DNA from: an uncultured Opitutia bacterium
GTDB lineage: Bacteria > Verrucomicrobiota > Verrucomicrobiia > Opitutales > UBA953
Assembly (NCBI GenBank): GCA_903921665.1
Contig: CAIXQT010000254.1
Coordinates: 1-14,845, forward strand
DNA: 14,845 bases
Direction of reading: 5' to 3'
Below, in pieces: positions 9,501-14,845 of the stretch. A program made the translations under genes and the position numbers. The number at the start of each line of letters is the position of its first letter. The stretch's first letter is position 1. The notes beneath the pieces are model-generated. The model worked only from the letters and a program-made list of their open reading frames with translations, had not been told where the DNA came from and made no database searches.

Positions 9501-9773
9501 GCCGAAGTCGTCACCAAGGGAGCATCCTCCGCCCCCGTCAATCTCGCCGAGGTCGAGCTCGCCGCGGGCGAAAGCATCGACTTCATCGCCGATAACTTCA
9601 TCGGCTCCAACAGCGACTCGTTCGCCTGGTCGCCGGTAATCAAGGACGCCAAGACCGGCGAGATCGTCACCTCCGCCGCCGGCGAGTTCGGCAAGAAACC
9701 CGAACGGCAGTCAGCCCTTTCCTCGTTCGCCCAAGTCCTCCTGACCAGCAACGAATTCATCTTTGCCGACTAA
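6537..9773 (+). CDS. PSD1-family cytochrome (PSCyt1 / DUF1549 / DUF1553) with C-terminal beta-rich insert
   Basis: Exported putative c-type cytochrome of 1078 residues; the PSD1 family is abundant in PVC bacteria but has no firmly established reaction. ATG at 6537 opens a Sec signal peptide (MSFRSVFSLFLLALSVSAAE). The PSCyt1 domain carries the heme site CYKCH at 45-49 followed by LRLDSRE and PGKPEMSRL. DUF1549 spans ~165-370 (FGERWARHWLDVARYSDTKG) and ends with a second CxxCH, CARCHDHKFDP from residue 342, conserved in the family and possibly a second heme or metal site. A less conserved helical stretch and then VFIRGSASRPGKTVPRQF lead into DUF1553 from ~651 (NPLTARVMANRIWNELVGRS, TTTPQQALWMMN). 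The expected C-terminal LLTSNEFIFAD is reached only after a beta-rich insert at ~882-1055 (GGHPGDKADA, IRRWTAG, GESIDFIADNF). First gene of an operon; its TAA overlaps the next ATG by one base. Confidence 0.95.
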   Translation: MSFRSVFSLFLLALSVSAAEQASVPTASQLEFFEKEVRPVLADHCYKCHGPKKQKSSLRLDSREFILKGGEFGPVVVPGKPEMSRLILAINHAKAKDVEAMPSADEKIPDKAIAALTEWVRQGLPWPSESSPLAHDPRNHWAFKSVKTPATPSLDQADEAKVRQPLDRFVHAKLKSAGLDFNPEAPREVIIRRLTLALWGFNPSADEIAAYVADKDPQATEKLVDRLLAAPAFGERWARHWLDVARYSDTKGYVFQEERRYPYAYTYRDWVVNAFNQDLPYDQFLRLQIAADQISKDPENNRDLAALGFLTLGRRFLNSTPDIIDDRIDVVMRGTQGMTMACARCHDHKFDPLPTTEYYSLYAIFNSSEEPKSLPALKPFARTKETDEFEAELAALQKKHDDFVASRRELSFSAAKTADYLALMLRAAKEPNFNYTQEAKRTNLYPTILNGWQRALKSKVNEKDTVWGGWYQLKDVPDDQFVAKFAALFAQPTMFQDNLLRTELQKKTPKKFVELTAAYATILAEAHKPEKQGLAEWKPWRDLIEDPKGPTSVTAESLIGTYNVADRNTRNNLEIKVVGFKATSPKSPPHAMVLLDKPKAVQGVVFIRGSASRPGKTVPRQFPAVLTDGKVKEFTAGSGRLDMANAIASKSNPLTARVMANRIWNELVGRSLVETTSDYGVRTPAPKNLELLEHLASSFMKDEWSVKRLIRSIVLSRTFLQTADFTDAGLAKDPENELSWRAQRRRLDFEAMRDSMLRVAGRLDTGKVGGQPFDLETNFSEPRRTLYGSIDRQNLPAFFRTFDFANPDYHVPKRNQTTTPQQALWMMNHPFARTQAEALVAKVATLSTTEAKVNGLYLSVLGRSPKKEEVALALEYLREAELAPAPASWRNGYGGWNATTKSVAFTEMKVQTKDRIAPTDKVPDKQFAHTFLTAKGGHPGDKADATAVIRRWTAGSAGGYRIEGTLAVTSKSSDGVRARIITARKGILAEVVTKGASSAPVNLAEVELAAGESIDFIADNFIGSNSDSFAWSPVIKDAKTGEIVTSAAGEFGKKPERQSALSSFAQVLLTSNEFIFAD

Positions 9774-11212
9774 TGCAACACATCGACCCGCTCTCCCTCG
9801 GCTCCCGCCGCGAGTTCCTCCGACGCGTCGGCATGGGCCTCGGTGGCGTCGCCATGGCTTCGCTGCTCCAGCAGGAACTGCGCGGCACCGAGATCAAGGT
9901 GGACCCGCTCCACCCGCTGGCCGCCCGCAAGGCGCCCCTGCCCTGCAAGGCGAAACGCGTGATCCATATCTTCGCCAACGGCGGCGCTTCGCAGGTCGAT
10001 ACGTTCGACCGCAAGGTCGCCCTCGACAAATACCACGGCAAGACGCTGCCCGGAGACTATATCGCCACCGAACGCAAGACCGGCGCCGCCTTCCGCTCCC
10101 CCTTCGCCTGGAAACGCTACGGCAAGAGCGGCCTCGAGGTCAGCGAGCTCTTCGAGAAGACGGCGGAACACGCCGACGACCTCTGCGTCATCCGTTCGAT
10201 GAAGGCCGACGTGCCGAATCACGAGCCTTCCCTGTTGCTGATGAATTGCGGCGAAGCCCGCCAGGTCCGCCCCTCGATGGGCTCTTGGGTCACCTATGGC
10301 CTCGGCACCGAGAATGAGAACCTTCCGGGCTTCATGACGCTCTGCCCCGGCGGTTTCCCGATCCAAGAGACGCAGAACTGGCAGTGCGGCTTCCTCCCGG
10401 GAGTCTACCAAGGCAACTACGTCGACACCTCCAAGCGCAGCGTCGAAGAGCTGATCGAGAACATCCGCAACTTCGGACTCTCCCGTCCGGCGCAGCGCAA
10501 GCAGCTCGACCTGCTCGCGAAGCTCAACGCCGCCCACCAGTCCGTCCGCCCGCAGGACGCCGCCCTCGAGGCCCGCGCCCAGTCCTTCGAGATGGCCTAT
10601 CGCATGCAGCTCGAGGCCACCGACGCCTTCGACGTCGGCCGCGAGTCCGAGAAGACGCGTGAGATGTACGGCGACACGAACCTCGGCCGCCAGTTCCTCA
10701 TCGCGCGCCGTCTCGCCGAACGCGGCGTGCGCTTCATCCAGCTCTGGCATGGCGCCGGTCAGCCGTGGGACAGCCACGATGACCTCGAGAAGAACCATAA
10801 GCGTCTCGCGATGGAGGCCGACCAGCCGATCGCCGCCCTGCTCTCCGACCTCAAGCGACTCGGCATGCTCGACGAGACCTTGGTCATCTGGGGCGGCGAG
10901 TTCGGCCGTACCCCGACCGTCGAACTACCGACCCCCGGCTCCAACGCGGGCAAGATCAACGGACGCGACCATAACAGCCACGGCTTCACCATGTGGATGG
11001 CCGGCGGCGGCGTGAAGGCCGGCACGGTCTACGGCGAGAGCGACGAATTCGGCTTCAAGGCCGTCAAGGACGTCGTCCACGTGCATGACCTCCACGCGAC
11101 CATCCTTCGGCTGCTCGGCTTCAACCACGAAGAGTTCACGTTCCGCAGCTCCGGGCGCGATTTCCGCCTCACCGACGTGCACGGCAAGATCGTCCAATCC
11201 ATCATCGCCTGA
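9773..11212 (+). CDS. DUF1501 protein, alkaline-phosphatase/sulfatase-like fold, Tat-exported
   Basis: Protein of 479 residues in the DUF1501 family, usually encoded next to PSD1 cytochromes in PVC genomes; exact activity unknown. The N-terminus has a twin-arginine signal, SRREFL at 11-16, before a hydrophobic stretch (VGMGLGGVAMASLL), so it is probably exported folded, unlike its Sec-exported neighbours. Family motifs: HIFANGGASQVDTFDRK (66-81), SMGSWVTYGLGTENENLPGF (168-187), LWHGAGQPWDSHDD (324-337), WGGEFGRTP (373-381) and GRDHNSHGF (397-405). By analogy with the alkaline-phosphatase/sulfatase superfamily, D77, D333/H335, E376, D399/H400 and H403 are candidate metal or catalytic residues; this assignment is inference. 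ATG overlaps the upstream TAA (TAATG) and its TGA overlaps the next ATG (TGATG). With no Shine-Dalgarno, translation is likely coupled. The length looks complete. Confidence 0.94.
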   Translation: MQHIDPLSLGSRREFLRRVGMGLGGVAMASLLQQELRGTEIKVDPLHPLAARKAPLPCKAKRVIHIFANGGASQVDTFDRKVALDKYHGKTLPGDYIATERKTGAAFRSPFAWKRYGKSGLEVSELFEKTAEHADDLCVIRSMKADVPNHEPSLLLMNCGEARQVRPSMGSWVTYGLGTENENLPGFMTLCPGGFPIQETQNWQCGFLPGVYQGNYVDTSKRSVEELIENIRNFGLSRPAQRKQLDLLAKLNAAHQSVRPQDAALEARAQSFEMAYRMQLEATDAFDVGRESEKTREMYGDTNLGRQFLIARRLAERGVRFIQLWHGAGQPWDSHDDLEKNHKRLAMEADQPIAALLSDLKRLGMLDETLVIWGGEFGRTPTVELPTPGSNAGKINGRDHNSHGFTMWMAGGGVKAGTVYGESDEFGFKAVKDVVHVHDLHATILRLLGFNHEEFTFRSSGRDFRLTDVHGKIVQSIIA

Positions 11213-12057
11213 TGCGCTCCCTCCTCCTGCTGGTGTGCGTCTTCGCCTCGGCCGCTTCGGCGATCGAGACCAAGGTCCTCAAGGACCTCCCTTACAAGGA
11301 CGACGTCGTTTCGCAGACGCCTTACGAGCAGGAACGCTGCAAGCTCGACCTGACCGTACCGGTCGGCGCCAAGGGGTTCGCCACCTATGTCTGGTTCTAC
11401 GGCGGCGGCCTGAAAAACGGCGCCAAGGACTTGCGTTCCGAATACTGCGCGGAGATCCGCGAAAGCCTCGCCCAAGCCGGCGTCGCGGTGGTCACTCCCG
11501 ACTACCGGCTGAGCCCGAAGGTCAAATATCCTGCTTACGTCGACGATGCCGCCGCCGCCTTCGCCTGGACGGTGAAGCATATCGCCGAACACGGCGGCGA
11601 TCCGCGCAAGGTCTTCATCGGCGGGCATTCCGCGGGCGCGACCCTCGCGCTCCTGGTCGGCATGGACCCGAGCCGCCTGAAGCCGCATGGCCTGACGCTC
11701 GGCTCCGTCGCCGGTATCGCCCAGGTCAGCGGCCAGGTGCTCACGCACTACACCATCCGCGAAGAACGCCATCAGCCCCGCTACGCGATCACCTGCGATG
11801 ACGCCGCTCCGGCGTTCTACATCCGGAAGGCGTTGCCCCCGGTGCTCACGATCTACGCCCAGCACGACATGCTCAGCCGCGCCGAAGAAAACCAGTTCTT
11901 CGTATCGACCTTGAAGGCCGCCGGTCACGCCGAGACCTACTCCCTGCGCGTCGACGATCGCGATCATGGTACGGTCGGTCATAATATCCGCCACCTCGAC
12001 GACCCGGCCCGGCTGGCCATCCTCAACTTCATCGCGAAGCAGTCTGCCGGCCGCTAG
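11212..12057 (+). CDS. Exported alpha/beta-hydrolase, carboxylesterase-like
   Basis: Alpha/beta-hydrolase of 281 residues with a Sec signal peptide (MRSLLLLVCVFASAASA), expected to cleave ester bonds in the periplasm or outside the cell. The fold of the esterase/lipase and BD-FAE-like group shows in order: an oxyanion-hole segment WFYGGGLKNG (61-70), with Tyr where these families often have His (HGGG); VAVVTPDYRLSPKVKYPA; the nucleophile elbow GGHSAG with Ser140; Asp219 in YAQHD; and His252 in DDRDHGT. Ser140-Asp219-His252 form a plausible complete triad. Its ATG overlaps the stop of the DUF1501 gene (TGATG), so it is part of the same operon and probably translationally coupled. The context suggests removal of acyl or aromatic ester groups from the substrate handled by its neighbours. 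Substrate class is inference; a peptidase-like role is less likely but not excluded. Confidence 0.92.
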   Translation: MRSLLLLVCVFASAASAIETKVLKDLPYKDDVVSQTPYEQERCKLDLTVPVGAKGFATYVWFYGGGLKNGAKDLRSEYCAEIRESLAQAGVAVVTPDYRLSPKVKYPAYVDDAAAAFAWTVKHIAEHGGDPRKVFIGGHSAGATLALLVGMDPSRLKPHGLTLGSVAGIAQVSGQVLTHYTIREERHQPRYAITCDDAAPAFYIRKALPPVLTIYAQHDMLSRAEENQFFVSTLKAAGHAETYSLRVDDRDHGTVGHNIRHLDDPARLAILNFIAKQSAGR

Positions 12058-12119
12058 GGCTTTATATCAAGAAATCCGTTGAAACCTGCGGAGCGGAGGG
12101 TTGTCATAAAGACACCCCC

Positions 12120-14845
12120 ATGCGCGTCCTGCCACTCGTCGCCCCTTTGCTTGTCGCCGGCCTCCTCGGCGCCGCCGAATCAGCCGACACCGTCCGCTTC
12201 AATCGCGACATCCGTCCGATCATGTCGGACACCTGCTTCCATTGCCACGGCTTCGATCCGAAGTCCCGTAAAGGCGGCCTGCGCCTCGATCTCCGCGAAG
12301 ACGCGCTGAAGGCCGGCAAGAGCGGCGCGATCGCGATCGTACCCGGCAAGCCGGATCAGAGCGAGATCATCAAGCGCATCTTCTCGACCGACGCCGAAGA
12401 AGTCATGCCGGAAAAGGAGTCGCACAAGACGCTGACGAACGCCCAGAAAGAGCTCTTCCGCCGCTGGGTCGCCCAAGGAGCCGTCTACGAGCCGCACTGG
12501 GCCTACAAGCCGCTCGAGGCTCCCGCCATCCCGGCAATGCCCGCCGGCGGCAAGAATCCGATCGATGCCTTCATCGGCACCAAGCTCGCCGAGAAAAAGA
12601 CCGGCCCGTCCGCCGAAGCCTCCAAGGAGCGGCTGTTGCGCCGCGCCTCCCTTGACATGACCGGCCTGCCGCCGACGCCCGCCGAGACCGCGGCGTTCCT
12701 CGCCGACCATTCTCCGGACGCCTACGAGAAGCAGGTCGACCGTCTGCTGGCCTCCCCTCACTTCGGCGAGCGTATGGCGGTCTGGTGGCTCGATGTCGCC
12801 CGCTTCGCTGACACCGTCGGCTACCACGGCGACCAGAACCAACGTATCTTCCCCTACCGCGATTACGTCATCAAGGCCTTCAACGACAACAAGCCGTTCG
12901 ACGCCTTCACGCGCGAGCAGCTCGCGGGCGATCTGCTACCTAACCCGACGGAAGAACAACTCGTCGCCAGCGGCTACAACCGCCTGAACATGATGACCCG
13001 CGAAGGCGGGGCCCAGGTGAAGGAATACCTAGCGAAGTACGGCGCCGAACGCGTGCGTTCGGTTTCCAACGCCTGGCTGGGCAGCACGTTCGGTTGCGCG
13101 GAATGCCACGACCACAAGTTCGACCCGATCAAATCCGCCGACTTCTACTCGCTCCAGGCGTTCTTCGCCGACGTGAAACAGTGGGGTGTCTACGCGGACT
13201 ATGGTTATACGCCGGAGCCCGAACTGAGAGGCGTCGGTAACGATCATCCGTTCTTCCCTGAAATCCGCAGCAAGAACGCCTATCTCACCAAGAAGGATGC
13301 CCAACTGCGCGCCGAGCTGGCCAGCTTCTACGCCGAGATCGGCGCAGGCTTCTCGACCGACCAGAAGTCCCTCGCCGATTACGCCCTCTGGCATAAAGAC
13401 ATGGCCGCTTTCGTATCGGCCCATCCGACCGGCCTGATTTCACCGTCCGGCACGTTCTTCCTGAAGACCGCGCCGCCGGCCGCCCCGGCCAAGATGGCCG
13501 CCAAGGCGCCCGCCAAGAACACTGATGCCGCGGCCGCCAAGAAGCCCGCCGTCCCCGCCCCGGCCCCGGTCGCCTTCGCCGCCGGCACCGCCTTCAAGAT
13601 GCCGAAGGGCGTCGCCAAGGGCGATGACTTCGCGATCACGCTCGCCGCCGTCGCCACGCCCATCGCCGCGGTCCGTATCGACATCCCTAAGGGCTCCCTG
13701 CCCGTCGGCTCGTCCGCCAACATCACGGCCCGCTTCGGCATCATCGACGCCAAGGGCAAGGAACGTCCGGCCCCGGTTTACCTGGCCGATGCCACCCATC
13801 GCGAACCCCGCTATAGCAGCAGCGTCGAGCAGACCGACATCAACGCAGGTTGGACCTTGAAGATGCCCGACGCAGATGTCCATGCGGTCTGGCTGCTCGA
13901 TTCGCCCGTCAGCTTGAAGGCCGACGAGAAGTTCGTGGTCCACTTCGAAAGTAACGCCGCGCTGACGCTCAAGGTCGCGGTCTCGCCGCTTTCCCATCAC
14001 GACCCCTTGAAGGTGGCCGGTCCGGCTTCCCTCGCTACCCTCAAGGAATCAAGCCTCACCGCGGATGCCGTCGCCCTCTACCTGAACTCCCGCGGCTCCG
14101 ATCGCGCCACCCTCGCCAAATCCCGGGCCATCGTCGCCAATCTTCGACGCCAATATGATGGCTATGCTTGGTCGATGGTCACCTTGGCCGCCAAGCCGCT
14201 CACGGTACGCATCCTCCCACGCGGTAACTTCCTCGACGAGACCGGCCCGGTCGTCCTGCCCTCGACGCCGTCGTTCCTGCCCGGCCTGCGCACCAGCACG
14301 GAGCAGAAGCGCCTGACCCGCCTCGATCTGGCCGACTGGATCACCTCCAAGGATAATCCGATCACGGCCCGCACGGTGATGAACCGTCTGTGGCAGATCT
14401 TCCACGGCTCCGGCCTCAGCGCCGGCCTCGACGACCTGGGCTCGCAAGGCGAACTGCCCTCGCATCCGGAACTCCTCGAGTGGCTCGCGCTCGAGTTCCG
14501 CGACAAGGGTTGGGACGTGAAGAAGATGGCTCGCCTGATGGTGACGAGCCGTACCTACCGCCAGAGCAGCAGCCTGCGCCCGGACCTCAAGGAACTCGAC
14601 CCCAACAACCGGCTGCTCGCCTCCCAGAACCCGCGTCGCCTCGACGCCGAGTTCGTGCGCGACAATGCCCTCTTCGTCGCCGGCCTCCTCAACGTCGCGG
14701 ATCTCGGCGGTCCCAGCGTGAAGCCGTACCAGCCGGAAGGCTATTACGAGCCGATGCAGTTCCCGAACCGCAGCTACGTCGCGAGCAAGGACTCCGACCA
14801 ATGGCGCCGAGGTCTCTACATGCATTGGCAACGCATGTTCCTGCA
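12120..14845 (+). CDS. Second PSD1-family cytochrome (PSCyt1 / DUF1549 / DUF1553), 3' partial
   Basis: Putative exported c-type cytochrome; 908 codons are visible and the frame is open at the right edge. ATG at 12120 opens a Sec signal peptide (MRVLPLVAPLLVAGLLGAAE). The PSCyt1 heme site is CFHCH at 39-43, followed by KGGLRLDLRE and PGKPDQSEI. DUF1549 covers ~148-355 (LLASPHFGERMAVWWLDVAR) and contains CAECHDHKFDP from residue 326. Between DUF1549 and DUF1553 lie an Ala/Pro/Lys-rich linker (449-486) and a beta-rich module (~487-630), an arrangement different from the PSD1 copy at 6537. DUF1553 begins near 747 (NPITARTVMNRLWQIFHGSG, SHPELLEWLALEF). The gene follows the esterase after 62 bp with no terminator, so it may be a fourth operon gene. 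A weak TTGAAA (12079-12084) and CATAAA (12105-12110) leave room for its own promoter and a very short leader. A DUF1501 gene just outside the window would be expected. Confidence 0.94.
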   Translation, partial: MRVLPLVAPLLVAGLLGAAESADTVRFNRDIRPIMSDTCFHCHGFDPKSRKGGLRLDLREDALKAGKSGAIAIVPGKPDQSEIIKRIFSTDAEEVMPEKESHKTLTNAQKELFRRWVAQGAVYEPHWAYKPLEAPAIPAMPAGGKNPIDAFIGTKLAEKKTGPSAEASKERLLRRASLDMTGLPPTPAETAAFLADHSPDAYEKQVDRLLASPHFGERMAVWWLDVARFADTVGYHGDQNQRIFPYRDYVIKAFNDNKPFDAFTREQLAGDLLPNPTEEQLVASGYNRLNMMTREGGAQVKEYLAKYGAERVRSVSNAWLGSTFGCAECHDHKFDPIKSADFYSLQAFFADVKQWGVYADYGYTPEPELRGVGNDHPFFPEIRSKNAYLTKKDAQLRAELASFYAEIGAGFSTDQKSLADYALWHKDMAAFVSAHPTGLISPSGTFFLKTAPPAAPAKMAAKAPAKNTDAAAAKKPAVPAPAPVAFAAGTAFKMPKGVAKGDDFAITLAAVATPIAAVRIDIPKGSLPVGSSANITARFGIIDAKGKERPAPVYLADATHREPRYSSSVEQTDINAGWTLKMPDADVHAVWLLDSPVSLKADEKFVVHFESNAALTLKVAVSPLSHHDPLKVAGPASLATLKESSLTADAVALYLNSRGSDRATLAKSRAIVANLRRQYDGYAWSMVTLAAKPLTVRILPRGNFLDETGPVVLPSTPSFLPGLRTSTEQKRLTRLDLADWITSKDNPITARTVMNRLWQIFHGSGLSAGLDDLGSQGELPSHPELLEWLALEFRDKGWDVKKMARLMVTSRTYRQSSSLRPDLKELDPNNRLLASQNPRRLDAEFVRDNALFVAGLLNVADLGGPSVKPYQPEGYYEPMQFPNRSYVASKDSDQWRRGLYMHWQRMFL
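13464..13577 (+). other. Ala/Pro/Lys-rich interdomain linker within the second PSD1 cytochrome
   Basis: Residues 449-486 of the gene starting at 12120 are almost entirely Ala, Pro, Lys and Val, with pieces such as APPAAPAKMAAKAPAK and KKPAVPAPAP. The reading frame is uninterrupted. It separates the DUF1549 half from the following beta-rich module and DUF1553, and probably acts as a flexible or extended hinge. The GC-rich, repeat-prone DNA here is a plausible site of length variation. Confidence 0.7.

Noticed and set aside
9180..9704. A frameshift or gene fusion within the first PSD1 gene, because DUF1553 seems interrupted
   Set aside because: The frame stays open and the terminal DUF1553 motif resumes in the same frame after a coherent beta-rich domain, so it reads as a domain insertion.
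11029..11994. A 321-codon minus-strand frame across the end of the DUF1501 gene and the esterase
   Set aside because: It is antisense to two well-supported genes with catalytic motifs and has no recognisable product.
12091..12100. Purine-rich GAGCGGAGGG as a ribosome binding site for the second PSD1 gene
   Set aside because: It ends about 19 nt before the ATG at 12120, too far for normal SD spacing, and no recognisable gene starts nearer to it.
12058..12119. A terminator between the esterase and the second PSD1 gene
   Set aside because: No GC-rich stem followed by a T-run is visible, so I see no evidence for transcript separation here.
1..14845. tRNA, rRNA, CRISPR array, insertion sequence or toxin-antitoxin genes
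   Set aside because: Nearly all sequence is covered by seven well-supported coding regions. The intergenic spaces are at most 170 bp and show no cloverleaf, spaced repeats or transposase.

Overview
The window looks like a high-GC chromosome segment from a member of the PVC superphylum, most likely Verrucomicrobiota. The clue is gene content: two PSD1-type cytochromes (PSCyt1/DUF1549/DUF1553), a DUF1501 protein, a PVC-type heme-binding beta-propeller protein with NPCBM and HEAT modules, and a DUF6797-type propeller protein. These families are expanded mainly in Planctomycetes and Verrucomicrobia. None of the six complete start codons has a Shine-Dalgarno sequence at normal spacing. The phylum call rests on remembered family distributions, not on a marker gene.

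Layout, left to right. (1) 1-797 (+): C-terminal two thirds of a XylR-like regulator, a LacI-type sugar-sensing fold followed by an AraC-type DNA-binding domain; its 5' end is outside the window. (2) 807-3074 (-): exported DUF6797/beta-propeller protein with no heme motif, converging on the regulator with 9 bp between stop codons. (3) 3075-3243: an intergenic region with a perfect 24-bp inverted repeat (REPIN-like) directly next to a strong intrinsic terminator. (4) 3244-6366 (-): large exported NPCBM / propeller / HEAT / cytochrome c fusion. (5) 6367-6536: divergent promoter region. (6) 6537-12057 (+): a tight three-gene operon, PSD1 cytochrome, DUF1501 protein and alpha/beta-hydrolase, whose stop and start codons overlap (TAATG and TGATG). 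(7) 12120-14845 (+): a second PSD1 cytochrome, running off the right edge.

All six genes other than the regulator encode apparently exported proteins: Sec-type signals on five and a twin-arginine signal on the DUF1501 protein. Together they suggest a periplasmic or envelope module with putative c-type cytochrome redox proteins, a carbohydrate-binding-like domain and an esterase-like hydrolase, next to a sugar-responsive regulator. The inference is oxidative or hydrolytic processing of a complex, possibly ester-decorated, glycan or glycoside. No substrate can be read from the sequence, and the biochemistry of PSD1, DUF1501 and DUF6797 proteins is poorly established.

There is no clear evidence of a defence system, CRISPR array, tRNA, rRNA or intact transposon. 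The best candidates for something under-described are the esterase coupled into a PSD1-DUF1501 operon, the heme-less propeller protein, and the palindromic element at 3124-3181.
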